Assembly: GCF_011378715.1 (NCBI RefSeq)
Contig: NZ_WTKU01000020.1
Coordinates: 1 to 64,000, forward strand
DNA: 64,000 nucleotides
Source of the DNA: Psychromonas sp. SA13A
GTDB taxonomy: Bacteria > Pseudomonadota > Gammaproteobacteria > Enterobacterales > Psychromonadaceae
Direction of reading: 5' to 3'
Shown here one piece after another: positions 55,282 to 64,000 of the stretch (position 1 is its first letter; each line of letters opens with the position of its first letter). The notes beneath the pieces were generated by a model, which was given only the letters and a program-made list of their open reading frames with translations, made no database searches and was not told where the DNA came from. The position numbers and the translations under genes were made by a program.

Positions 55282-56484
55282 ATGTCAGCTGCTGTACTTA
55301 ATTCGCTTGAAGATTTTTATCGATTACTGTCAACTCAACTTGAGAGTAATGGAGTGGTGAAGCTACTCTTGAGCAAATATCGAGGTCAAGATAAAAGCTT
55401 AAATAGGCTGAATATTCGACCACTTACTTTGCAAAATGAAGCGGTATTAAGTTTTGTTTATGAACATCAAACTAACCATATTACCAAAAACCATAACCAT
55501 CAAAATGCGCTACTTGAGATCACTACACTTTTGGGTGATGACTTCAAAAGTGCCTATTTAACGCTGCAAGATTCAGAAATCCAATTAGAGTTTAGTAAAA
55601 AAGGTAAGTTAAAAATATCGCAACATAAAGCTAAGCAAATGCAAACTATGCCAGCTGCTCATAATCGCGAAAAACATCGTTATGTAGACATTCAGCGTCC
55701 TTTTTTAACAGCGTTAAAAGTCACTGATAAAAACCAAAAATTGATCCCTGCTATGTCTAATAAGTGGAAGCAAATCAATAAGTTTATTGAGATTTTTAGC
55801 CAAGCATTAGAGGTTTCTCCAAGGGATACAAGCACACCACTTAACGTTGTCGATTTTGGATCTGGCAAAGGTTACTTAACCTTTGCTATTCATGACTATT
55901 TGCGCCATACATTACAAAATGACGCACAGGTTACTGGAGTAGAGTTACGTCAAGCTTTAGCTGATTTATGTAATCAAACAGCGGCAACGTTAGATCATCA
56001 CGGTTTGGACTTTGTGTGTGGAGATGTAAAAACCCATGCACCTAAACAAACCGATGTCATGATTGCATTGCATGCCTGTGATGTTGCTACTGATTATGCT
56101 ATTCATTATGGGATCCGTGCGAACGCCAGCATTATTATGTGTTCGCCATGTTGCCATAAGCAGATTCGCCCACAAATGCAGAGCCCTGAATTATTTCAAC
56201 CTATGTTGCAATATGGTGTGCATTTAGGCCAGCAAGCTGAAATGGTGACAGATTCGTTACGGGCACTATTATTAGAGGCTAATGGTTATACTACTAAGGT
56301 CTTTGAGTTTATTAGTTTAGAGCATACCAACAAAAATAAGATGATTTTAGCGATCAAAAAGCCATCAACCAATGCCAAAGAACAAGCTAAAATTTTAACT
56401 CAGATTGCTAATATAAAAACCTATTATGGGATCAAAGATCATTGTTTAGAAAGTTTGCTTAATGAAAGCCTAATTCAAGGTTAA
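55282..56484 (+). CDS. SAM-dependent methyltransferase (METTL25/RRNAD1-like)
   Basis: Protein of 400 residues from the ATG at 55282. The SAM motif VVDFGSGKGYLTFAI is at about residues 191-205. The block IALHACDVATDYAIHYGI at about residues 263-280 and the CSPCCHKQIRP at about residues 288-298 mark the group related to METTL25 and RRNAD1. The Cys-rich CCHKQ motif is a hallmark. The target is not known. The gene stands alone, and a palindromic hairpin and a 400-bp gap follow. Confidence 0.85.
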   Translation: MSAAVLNSLEDFYRLLSTQLESNGVVKLLLSKYRGQDKSLNRLNIRPLTLQNEAVLSFVYEHQTNHITKNHNHQNALLEITTLLGDDFKSAYLTLQDSEIQLEFSKKGKLKISQHKAKQMQTMPAAHNREKHRYVDIQRPFLTALKVTDKNQKLIPAMSNKWKQINKFIEIFSQALEVSPRDTSTPLNVVDFGSGKGYLTFAIHDYLRHTLQNDAQVTGVELRQALADLCNQTAATLDHHGLDFVCGDVKTHAPKQTDVMIALHACDVATDYAIHYGIRANASIIMCSPCCHKQIRPQMQSPELFQPMLQYGVHLGQQAEMVTDSLRALLLEANGYTTKVFEFISLEHTNKNKMILAIKKPSTNAKEQAKILTQIANIKTYYGIKDHCLESLLNESLIQG

Positions 56485-56886
56485 ATAGCGTTAAGCGACA
56501 TGACCTCTTACTTCCATGATCACACACCTTCAATATTTCATTTCATAAGAGCTATATAATAACTTCCTGTATTTTATGGCTCTTAATGCTAATTTTTCTT
56601 CTTTTAAAGGTAACTTATGCGATGCCCCTCGCGAATTCGATGGGGCTTATTGTATTTGCCTTGCTCAAAAATAAAGCATCTTTATACTGAAGATCGTATG
56701 TAATATAAGCAAGTGACCATGAAATACTTAATATTTACAACATCATGCTCACCTTTTTACCATTTTTAAAGTCACTGTGAATTGTTAATCTTTATGCCCT
56801 GAGGGTATTTATTGACTCCTTCAGGAAAGCATTTTTATTATTTTTATGGCTGTTTTAAAGCATAGAAATAATGCTGGAGGTGGTTA
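56485..56886. other. 402-bp intergenic region upstream of the beta-oxidation cluster
   Basis: No confident gene. A hairpin lies at 56624-56646. An ATG at 56618 with AAAGG before it opens a 28-codon frame through this hairpin; I do not call it. I found no operator that I recognise for FadR. Confidence 0.5.
56624..56646 (+). terminator. Hairpin, possible terminator after the methyltransferase gene
   Basis: GCCCC/GGGGC with an inner TCG/CGA pairing and an AT-rich loop. No strong T-run follows. Confidence 0.45.
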
Positions 56887-58176
56887 ATGAAAGAAAGACT
56901 CGCGATTATTGAAGGTTGGCGTAGCCCATTCTGCAAAGCCGGCACTGAATTCAAAGGCATGCAGGCAGATCAATTAGGGGCGGTTGTTGTCCGCGAGGTG
57001 ATGGCCAATTCTGTATTAGATTATGCCGATATAGATGAAGTGATCATGGGCAACGTTGCTCAACCAGGTCATGCGGCGAATATTGCCCGAGTCATCGCAT
57101 TACAGGGTGGGTTTCCTGTTTCTACTAGTGCTTATACCGTCAATCGCAATTGTGCCTCAGGCATGGAATCTATGACTACCGCTGCCAATAAAATATTGGC
57201 TGGAGAAATTGACAGCGCATTGGTTGGTGGCAGTGAATCTATGTCTAGCGTTCCACTTCTTTATAGCCCTGAAATGACCAAGTTCATGATGCAGATGATG
57301 TTTGCTAAAACACCGCTTGCAAAACTCAAACTCTTATCTCAATTTCGTTTATCTTTTTTGAAGCCTGTGATTGGTATTGAACAAGGTCTAACCGATCCTG
57401 TTTGTGGCTTAAATATGGGGCAAACGGCAGAGGTGCTTGCTAAAGAGTTCGCGATTACGCGTGAACAACAAGATCAATTTGCTTTAAATAGCCATCAACA
57501 AGCGATAAAAGCGCAACAAGCGGGCAAATTCGCTGATGAAATTATCAGCGTTGCAATTGCGCCTAAGTATCAACATATACAACATTTAGATAATGGCCCT
57601 CGTGATAATCAAACCCTTGCTGCTTTGGCTAAGTTACGCCCTTATTTCGACCGCCTAGCTGGTAGTGTTACGGTTGGGAATGCCTGCCCTATTACCGATG
57701 GTGCAGTTGCTTTTACTGTGATGGCTGAATCGAAGGCAAAAGCAATGGGATTAACACCGTTAGGTTATTTAGCTGATTATAGCTATGCCGGATTAGCTGG
57801 AAATAGAATGGGCTTAGGCCCTGCCTATGCAACAGCTAAATTATTAGATAAATCAGGTTTGGCACTGTCTGATTTTGATTTGGTTGAATTAAATGAAGCA
57901 TTTGCGGCTCAAGTGATTGCCAATCAATGTGCCTTTGAGAGTAAAGAATTTGCTCAGCAATACTTACAAAGAGCGCATGCATTGGGTGAGTTAGACCCGA
58001 ACAAGTTAAACGTTAATGGCGGCGCTATTGCCTTAGGGCACCCAGTAGGCGCGACGGGAGGGCGTTTGATTTTAACACTACTACATGAACTTAGACGCCA
58101 AGGATTACAGCGTGGTTTAGCAACCTTATGTATTGGCGGCGGGCAAGGTGCTGCATTAGCGCTGGAGGTGGAGTAA
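56887..58176 (+). CDS. fadI: Acetyl-CoA C-acyltransferase (thiolase, FadI/FadA-like)
   Basis: Last step of beta-oxidation, cleaving 3-ketoacyl-CoA with CoA. The 429-residue length is closer to FadI (436) than FadA (387). The active Cys is in NRNCASGMES at about residues 88-97, the His in NVNGGAIALGHPVGATG at about residues 376-392, and the second Cys in TLCIGGGQG at about residues 416-424. The stop overlaps the next start by 1 nt (TAATG), so it is coupled with the multifunctional protein, as in fadIJ. Confidence 0.9.
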   Translation: MKERLAIIEGWRSPFCKAGTEFKGMQADQLGAVVVREVMANSVLDYADIDEVIMGNVAQPGHAANIARVIALQGGFPVSTSAYTVNRNCASGMESMTTAANKILAGEIDSALVGGSESMSSVPLLYSPEMTKFMMQMMFAKTPLAKLKLLSQFRLSFLKPVIGIEQGLTDPVCGLNMGQTAEVLAKEFAITREQQDQFALNSHQQAIKAQQAGKFADEIISVAIAPKYQHIQHLDNGPRDNQTLAALAKLRPYFDRLAGSVTVGNACPITDGAVAFTVMAESKAKAMGLTPLGYLADYSYAGLAGNRMGLGPAYATAKLLDKSGLALSDFDLVELNEAFAAQVIANQCAFESKEFAQQYLQRAHALGELDPNKLNVNGGAIALGHPVGATGGRLILTLLHELRRQGLQRGLATLCIGGGQGAALALEVE

Positions 58177-60308
58177 TGAAACACATTCACGTACAAAAAA
58201 ATGATTGGTTAATTCGCGTTACTTTTGATTTACAAGATCAAAAGATTAATAAGCTCTCATCTGATGTGATGCAAGAGCTAGATTCTTTGCTAGAAGACAT
58301 TAAATCCTCACCACAGCAAATTGTTAGCTTTGAAAGTGCTAAAAAGAATATTTTTATCGCAGGAGCGGATATTCAAGAGCTACAAAAAATTGATAGCCCT
58401 GAAATGGCTAAGGAAAAAGCACATTTAGGACAAGAAATTTTTAATCGGCTCGATGCCTTACCACAAACAACGATTGCAATTATCGATGGTGCCTGTGCTG
58501 GTGGTGGTTGTGAGTTAGCTTTAGCCTGTGATTTTCGTTTAGCCTCAGATAACCCGAAAACTAAAATAGGCTTACCTGAAGTTAAATTAGGCATTATTCC
58601 AGGTTGGGGAGGCACGCAACGTTTACCTCGTTTGATAGGGTTACCCGAAGCTCTGGCAATTATACTACCGGGTAAGTTAGTTAGTGCAGAAAAGGCGTAT
58701 CGTATAAAACTTGTTGATCAAGTGTTTTCATCTGCGCAATTTAATGTGCAAGTTGAACAGTTCTTAGAAAACCTCAAACAGAAATCCTTTCAAGCAAGCC
58801 TATTAAAAAGAAGGCAACCTAAAAGTGCCTTACAAAAAGTAACTACCTTTGCGATGCAGACGCATCCTGCTCGCTTATTGATCCTGAAGAAAGCGCAACA
58901 GAATGTAATGAAAACAAGCAAAGGATTTTATCCTGCACCACTCGCAGTACTTGATGTGTACCGTAACAATTGTAGTTTTGAAGAAGGTTTAAAACGAGAA
59001 TTAGCCGCTTTTTCAGATTTAGCATCAACAGTTATCTGTAAACATCTTATCGGTTTATTTTTTCTCAATGAACAAGTTAAAAAAGAGCAATCTGAGAGTT
59101 ATCCTCAAGATGTAGAATTACCTACTTCAGGTGCGGTGATCGGTGCTGGCGTGATGGGAGGGGGCATCGCTTGGTTAATGAGTTATAAAGGGTTATCGGT
59201 TCGCGTTAAAGATATTAACTGGGCATCTATTGAACTGGGTTATCAGCAAGCTGCCAGCTATTTTAGTCAGTTACAAAAGCAGCGCCGCATTAAGCAAGGT
59301 GCGATTGACTATGCAATGAATCGGATTGGTGGATCGTTACAGTTTACCGGCTTTAATCGGGCACAAGTTGCCATTGAAGCTGTTGTTGAAGTGATGTCGG
59401 TTAAAAAACAGGTCTTACAAGAGGCTGAGGCTGAGCTACCTGAAGATAGTTTGCTTTGTTCTAATACTTCGGCGCTATCGATCACTGAGATGGCTTCGGT
59501 GTTAACTCGCCCTGAGCAGTTTTGTGGTATGCACTTTTTTAACCCAGTTAATCGAATGCCGTTAGTAGAAATTGTGAAAGGCCAGCAAACCAGTGAGCAA
59601 ACCATTGCCAAAGCGATTGCTATTAGTAAGGCGTGGGGGAAAGTACCGATAGTGGTTGGCGATTGTCCGGGGTTTCTGGTTAATCGTATTTTATTACCTT
59701 ACTTAAATGAAGCCGCTTATTTATTACAAGAAGGTGCAGATATTGAAAAGGTGGATTTGGCGATTAATAGTTTTGGTATGCCGATGGGCCCCTTCCAATT
59801 AGCCGATGAAGTGGGCATTGACGTTGGTTATAAAGTCGCTGCAATTTTACAAGCCGGTTTTGGTGAGCGGATGACGGTTGCCCCTGTACTGGAACATATA
59901 CACGATAAGTTGAAATTATCGGGTAAAAAGGGGGGGCGAGGTTTTTATCATTATAAAAATAAACAGGTAGAGGTTAATGAATTATTGTATCAAGCAGGTT
60001 GTGTTGCTGACAGTAAAGACTTTAGCGATCAAGATATAATTGACCGTTTGATGCTGGTGATGGTCAATGAAGCCGCTCGATGCCTTGATGAGGATATCGT
60101 TACTAATGCGGGGCAATTAGATCTGGCCATGATAATGGGAACTGGCTTTCCAGCATGGCGAGGCGGTTTATGTCGTTGGGCAGATAGCATTGGTTGTGAC
60201 GAAGTGGTGAAACGCTTACAGAAATTACACCAACAAGTAGGGAACCGTTACGAAGTTGCTCCTTATCTGTTGAAATGTGTCGAACAGGGGCATGGTTTCT
60301 ATCATTAA
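58176..60308 (+). CDS. fadJ: Multifunctional fatty-acid oxidation protein (FadJ/FadB-like)
   Basis: Carries out hydration and dehydrogenation of enoyl-CoA in beta-oxidation, in a complex with the thiolase. The 710-residue protein starts at the ATG at 58176. The enoyl-CoA hydratase part (about residues 1-190) has FIAGADIQEL near residue 58 and KLGIIPGWGGTQRLPRLIGL near residue 136. The dehydrogenase part has AVIGAGVMGGGIAWL near residue 324 for NAD and HFFNPVNRMPLVEIV near residue 455. The thiolase-first order and the length suit FadJ (714) better than FadB (729). Confidence 0.9.
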   Translation: MKHIHVQKNDWLIRVTFDLQDQKINKLSSDVMQELDSLLEDIKSSPQQIVSFESAKKNIFIAGADIQELQKIDSPEMAKEKAHLGQEIFNRLDALPQTTIAIIDGACAGGGCELALACDFRLASDNPKTKIGLPEVKLGIIPGWGGTQRLPRLIGLPEALAIILPGKLVSAEKAYRIKLVDQVFSSAQFNVQVEQFLENLKQKSFQASLLKRRQPKSALQKVTTFAMQTHPARLLILKKAQQNVMKTSKGFYPAPLAVLDVYRNNCSFEEGLKRELAAFSDLASTVICKHLIGLFFLNEQVKKEQSESYPQDVELPTSGAVIGAGVMGGGIAWLMSYKGLSVRVKDINWASIELGYQQAASYFSQLQKQRRIKQGAIDYAMNRIGGSLQFTGFNRAQVAIEAVVEVMSVKKQVLQEAEAELPEDSLLCSNTSALSITEMASVLTRPEQFCGMHFFNPVNRMPLVEIVKGQQTSEQTIAKAIAISKAWGKVPIVVGDCPGFLVNRILLPYLNEAAYLLQEGADIEKVDLAINSFGMPMGPFQLADEVGIDVGYKVAAILQAGFGERMTVAPVLEHIHDKLKLSGKKGGRGFYHYKNKQVEVNELLYQAGCVADSKDFSDQDIIDRLMLVMVNEAARCLDEDIVTNAGQLDLAMIMGTGFPAWRGGLCRWADSIGCDEVVKRLQKLHQQVGNRYEVAPYLLKCVEQGHGFYH

Positions 60309-60534
60309 GTTTATTTAATGTTGGAATATATTATAAGTTTAAGTAGAGAAACGATTGCACTTATTACTTGAATTGATGAGTAAATGATATTGGCTGTTAT
60401 CCTTTGATTATCAATAGTTTAGTGTCTATTTCTGGAGTGAGTTAGTTGGATGAAGAGCTAACAATTCATTGTAAGCGATAAAATTGTTCCACTATTTGAT
60501 TGGCTGGATATAAGTAGTTAGTTAAGGAGCTATT

Positions 60535-62424
60535 ATGAGTTTTCCTGAAGATAAAAAAGTAGTGATCGATACCTCCAAGATGAGCGATGAAAAAGCCTCA
60601 TCGTTAAACCTTACCGAAGCGGCACGTGATTCTGTGTGGCAGCATCCTAGTTTTGCGAAATCCTTATTTATGGGGGAGTTTAAGTCTGATGCTATTTTCC
60701 CTTTCCCAACTCAAACTGCAGAAGATAAATCAGTTGGTGATCAATTAGTGGAAAAAGTAGGCATAGTGTTAGCCGATACTTTAGATGCAGATTTGGTTGA
60801 TGAAACGCGTACGATCCCCACTGAAGCGATGCAAGCTCTCGCTGCAATAGGGGTGTTTTCTATGAAAATCCCTAAACAGTACGGTGGTTTAGGTTTATCT
60901 CAAGTTAACTATAATCGTGTACTTATGGCTATCGCCAGTCATTGTGGCTCTACCGCTGTGCTCGTTTCAGCCCACCAAAGTATCGGTGTGCCACAACCGA
61001 TTAAACTATTTGGAACAGAAGAACAAAAACAACGCTTTTTACCGCTCTTTAAAGACGGTGCTATTTCTGCATTTGCATTAACTGAGCCTAGTGTAGGCTC
61101 TGACCCTGCACAAATGGAAACAACTGCTACCTTAAATGCTGCTGGAACACATTATCTTATTAACGGTGAAAAACTGTGGTGTACCAATGGATTGATTGCA
61201 GATTATTTGGTTGTGATGGCCTGCACTGCACCTAAAATAGTTGATGGAAAAGAGGTTAAACAAATCTCTGCTTTTATCGTAAAAGGAAAAAGTTCAGGGA
61301 TCACTATAAAACATCGTTGTGATTTCATGGGTATCCGCGGTATTCAAAATGGTTTAATTGAATTTAAAAACGTCGAAGTAGCTGTGGAAGATAGAATTTT
61401 ACAAGAGGGGCAAGGGCTAAAAATAGCATTAGCAACCCTAAACACAGGACGTTTAACGATTCCCGCCGCGAGTACTGGTATGGCCAAGCAGTGTTTAAAT
61501 ATGACTCGTCGTTGGGGAGGGAAACGCGTGCAATGGGGCTCGCCTATTGCAAAGCATGAGAAGGGTTCAAATCGTATTGCCTATATCGCTGCGACTACTT
61601 TTGCGATGGAAGGCGTTACTTGGATAACCAGTTTTATGGCTGACAAGGGCGATGTGGATATTCGAATGGAAGCTGCAATGGCGAAGCTATTTTGCAGTGA
61701 AATGGCATGGAGTGTGATGGACGAAACGGTACAAATGTTTGGTGGTCGAGGTTATGAAAAAGCCAGTTCATTAAAGGCCCGTGGAGAATTACCTTTCCCA
61801 GTAGAGCGCATGTTACGTGATTGTCGTATTAATCGTATTATTGAAGGCACCACTGATGTTATGGAGTTGTTTTTAAGTCGCGAAGCGTTAGATACGCACT
61901 TATCTTTGGCTTCTGACCTGATTAAACCTGGCGCTGATTTCACTACTAAGCGTGATGCTGCTTTTAAGTTGTTTAAAGAATACGCCTCTTGGTATCCATC
62001 ACAAATTATTAATAAGGAGTTTATTACACAATTTACTCTCAGCGGCACTTTAGCTGAACATGTTAATTATTGCCAACGTACTTCACACCGTTTAGCGCGG
62101 GTTTTGTTTGAACAGATGTTGTTGCATCGTGAAAAGCTTGAATTGCGCCAAGAAACACTAGGACACTTAATGACCATTGGTTGTGAATTATTTGCAATGG
62201 CTGTGACTTGCTCCTATGCAAAAAACCAAGTTGCACTCGGCCATGAAAATGCGACAGCATTAGCAGATCACCATTGTGTACTAGCAACGGAAAGAGTAGA
62301 AGCGCATTTTAAAGCACTATCTACTCCACAGCGTAGTACCGCTAAAGCGATTGCTGAAGATATTTTGAGTGAACAGTATCAATGGTTGGAAGCAGGTATT
62401 TACCCTATTGCTGAGGGGGAATAA
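60535..62424 (+). CDS. Acyl-CoA dehydrogenase, very-long-chain type
   Basis: FAD enzyme for the first step of beta-oxidation, 629 residues. The N-terminal half has the normal dehydrogenase core: MKIPKQYGGLGLSQVNYN near residue 112, FALTEPSVGSDPA near residue 180 and LWCTNG near residue 218. Its catalytic Glu is likely in RIIEGTTDVM near residue 440. The remaining 180 residues are a C-terminal domain like that of VLCAD/ACAD9, absent from short-chain enzymes. It differs from the E. coli FadE type. The next gene begins 5 nt downstream. Confidence 0.9.
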   Translation: MSFPEDKKVVIDTSKMSDEKASSLNLTEAARDSVWQHPSFAKSLFMGEFKSDAIFPFPTQTAEDKSVGDQLVEKVGIVLADTLDADLVDETRTIPTEAMQALAAIGVFSMKIPKQYGGLGLSQVNYNRVLMAIASHCGSTAVLVSAHQSIGVPQPIKLFGTEEQKQRFLPLFKDGAISAFALTEPSVGSDPAQMETTATLNAAGTHYLINGEKLWCTNGLIADYLVVMACTAPKIVDGKEVKQISAFIVKGKSSGITIKHRCDFMGIRGIQNGLIEFKNVEVAVEDRILQEGQGLKIALATLNTGRLTIPAASTGMAKQCLNMTRRWGGKRVQWGSPIAKHEKGSNRIAYIAATTFAMEGVTWITSFMADKGDVDIRMEAAMAKLFCSEMAWSVMDETVQMFGGRGYEKASSLKARGELPFPVERMLRDCRINRIIEGTTDVMELFLSREALDTHLSLASDLIKPGADFTTKRDAAFKLFKEYASWYPSQIINKEFITQFTLSGTLAEHVNYCQRTSHRLARVLFEQMLLHREKLELRQETLGHLMTIGCELFAMAVTCSYAKNQVALGHENATALADHHCVLATERVEAHFKALSTPQRSTAKAIAEDILSEQYQWLEAGIYPIAEGE

Positions 62425-62429
62425 TTGCT

Positions 62430-64000
62430 ATGCGCGACCGTCCTACATTCGAAAAACCTAGTTCTTCTTTTTTGTTGTCAGGATGGTTGATCCAAATTAT
62501 TGAAAAATTTACCAAGTCTTCTGTTTCTGCAGAGGGGGTTGAGTATCTAAGTAACAATCCCACTTTGTTTGTTGTTAATCACTTTACGCGCATGGAAACG
62601 GCCTTACTTCCACAGGCGTTATATAAATTTAACGGTCAAATGGTGCACTCGCTGGCTGACAGTTCGTTATTTGTAGGTAAGTTTGGCAGTATTTTAGAGT
62701 CAGTCGGTGCGCTGCCTTTAAATTTACCCGGACGTAATGAAAAGATTATCTCAGAGTTAATGCGTGGCACTTATAATTGGGTTATTTATCCTGAAGGTGC
62801 GATGGTTAAAAATAAAAAAGTACTGGATAAAGGCCGTTTGTCGATGCAAATATCCGATGCAACGGCCCGTGCTCCTCATACTGGTGCTGCAATGTTAGCG
62901 CTGCAAACCTTTCTTAAAAAAGAGGATTATAAAAAGGCAATTATAGATAATAACGAAACTTTAATTAGTTACTATCAAGAAACCTATAGCTTACATGGTC
63001 CATCGGATCTCTCTCCCCTAGATTTACATATTGTGCCGGTTAATATTAGTTATTACCCACTTCGACCGGGTAAAAACTTGTTATCTTCGGGTGCTCAGCT
63101 TTTTTTCAAAGATATTCCTGATTTTGTGGAAGAAGAGCTTTTAGTGGAGGGAAACATTATTCTGGAAGAGTGCGATATATCGATCTCCTTTGGCCATGCA
63201 ATAGATTTACGACGCTTTACTAAACCATATCGACGTTTCTTTGCATTACTTAGTCCCTTTATCTCTCCTGCCAAGCGCATTGACTATTTAATGGGAGCAA
63301 TGCGCCACCGATTAACTAATGAATTTATGTTGAGGGTGTACAGTAGTCTGACTATTAATATGGATCATTTAGTCGCTACTGCATTACGTTTTGTGCCGGC
63401 GCAGGGGATTAAAGAGGCTGACTTCAAAAAAGTTATCTATCTTGCCATTATTAATATTAAAGAGAACAAACAACGTCGTGTTCATCAGAGTTTATCGGAA
63501 GGGGTGATCAACCTTGTATCTGGTGAACGTTATGGACCCTATGAGTTAATCATTAAATTAGTGTTGAACGAACAAGCCGCGACTATCGAAAATGGCCAAA
63601 TCATGGTCAATCATGAAAAATTCGAGATGCCTTACTCTTTTCATCGTATGCGTATCGAAAGCACAGTCAGTGTTCTTGCTAATGAATTTGAAGTCATGAC
63701 TAAATATGTGAAACATATAAAGCGACTGATTGCGACATCACCTAAAAAATTATCTTTGCAAGTATCAGCTCAAGTATTGAAAACAGATTGTTGCTTATTT
63801 GAAGATGAGCGCATGCGGTCTTTTGACCGTTTGCATACAAAAAGCCGTGATATTGGTAAACCCCAACATTTAGCGGGTAAAGCCAATCAACCTGGAATCA
63901 TTTTGATCCATGGTTTTTTAGCTTCACCAAAAGAGATGGAAGCCTTGGGTCAAAAGCTTAATGAATTAGGTTATGGGGTTTATTTAGTACGTTTAAGTGG
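62430..64000 (+). CDS. Acyltransferase-alpha/beta-hydrolase fusion, cut by window edge
   Basis: The frame runs open from the ATG at 62430 to the end of the window (at least 523 codons) and has no stop here. Residues about 30-260 look like a PlsC-type acyltransferase: LFVVNHFTRMETALLP holds the H-x4-E form of the usual H-x4-D active site, and VIYPEGAMVK at about residues 120-129 is the second motif. From about residue 487 a new domain begins with IILIHGFLASPKEMEALGQK, the start of an alpha/beta hydrolase (oxyanion HGF). The middle part is not recognised. The gene follows the acyl-CoA dehydrogenase gene by 5 nt. Lipid acyl exchange or a lipase role is likely but inferred. Confidence 0.75.
   Translation, partial: MRDRPTFEKPSSSFLLSGWLIQIIEKFTKSSVSAEGVEYLSNNPTLFVVNHFTRMETALLPQALYKFNGQMVHSLADSSLFVGKFGSILESVGALPLNLPGRNEKIISELMRGTYNWVIYPEGAMVKNKKVLDKGRLSMQISDATARAPHTGAAMLALQTFLKKEDYKKAIIDNNETLISYYQETYSLHGPSDLSPLDLHIVPVNISYYPLRPGKNLLSSGAQLFFKDIPDFVEEELLVEGNIILEECDISISFGHAIDLRRFTKPYRRFFALLSPFISPAKRIDYLMGAMRHRLTNEFMLRVYSSLTINMDHLVATALRFVPAQGIKEADFKKVIYLAIINIKENKQRRVHQSLSEGVINLVSGERYGPYELIIKLVLNEQAATIENGQIMVNHEKFEMPYSFHRMRIESTVSVLANEFEVMTKYVKHIKRLIATSPKKLSLQVSAQVLKTDCCLFEDERMRSFDRLHTKSRDIGKPQHLAGKANQPGIILIHGFLASPKEMEALGQKLNELGYGVYLVRLS

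Noticed and set aside
56618-56704. A 28-codon frame with an AAAGG site before the thiolase gene
   Set aside because: The frame passes through a GC-rich hairpin and has no recognisable features. One suitable ribosome-like site is expected by chance.

Overview
The window is AT-rich (roughly 40% GC by eye) chromosomal DNA of a gammaproteobacterium. The gene content and order point to a marine member of the Alteromonadales/Vibrionales, Psychromonas-like. This rests on def-fmt-rsmB-trkA-trkH opposite a LysM gene and dprA-smg-yrdD-tsaC-purEK-aroE, tonB-exbB-exbD opposite hutZ, a CsrB-type RNA, and a fructose-type PTS operon opposite an AraC regulator. The genus is an inference. I saw no rRNA, tRNA, CRISPR array, insertion sequence or prophage.

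Layout. 1-372: 3' part of a CsrB-like CsrA-sponge RNA. 0.4-4.3 kb: yfcH-like epimerase (minus), then pabA, argD and glpX. 4.4-9.2 kb (minus): coaA with an overlapping P-loop kinase, dsbA, srkA and ccoG. 9.5-11.7 kb (minus): small lipoprotein, DUF4250, yihD, DUF1488 and aroE. 12.1-13.2 kb: RlmI-like methyltransferase. 13.2-20.0 kb (minus): purK, purE, tsaC, yrdD, smg, dprA (apparently starting at ATT), an orphan sensor-domain protein and a LysM protein. 20.1-25.8 kb: def, fmt, rsmB, trkA and trkH. 25.9-28.4 kb: a LysR gene broken by a frameshift, rmuC and a small membrane protein. 28.7-36.4 kb: glmS, an FMN reductase with a divergent LysR regulator, an unknown membrane protein, msrA, metQ behind a MetJ box, and two small membrane proteins. 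36.5-42.2 kb: a Gfo/Idh/MocA oxidoreductase and the PTS locus. 42.6-44.3 kb: DMT exporter and a hydratase-family enzyme. 44.9-47.6 kb: iron/heme locus (exbD, exbB, tonB, hutZ) with Fur-box-like sites. 48.1-53.2 kb: a TetR-adaptor-RND efflux operon. 53.4-56.5 kb: SulP transporter and a methyltransferase. 56.9-64.0 kb: a fatty-acid oxidation cluster (thiolase, multifunctional FadJ-like protein, acyl-CoA dehydrogenase) followed by an acyltransferase-hydrolase fusion cut by the window edge.

How genes work together. Most of the window is housekeeping. Functional groups that can be read from context are formylation/deformylation plus K+ uptake, the energised TonB system with heme use, methionine repair and uptake (msrA, metQ), and beta-oxidation. 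I did not find a clear, completely new system. The most unusual signals are dprA with no ATG/GTG/TTG start in frame, a PTS IIA protein whose N-terminus looks like an HPr that has lost its phosphorylatable histidine, a sensor domain without output inserted in a conserved gene order, the acyltransferase-hydrolase fusion, and several long intergenic palindromes.
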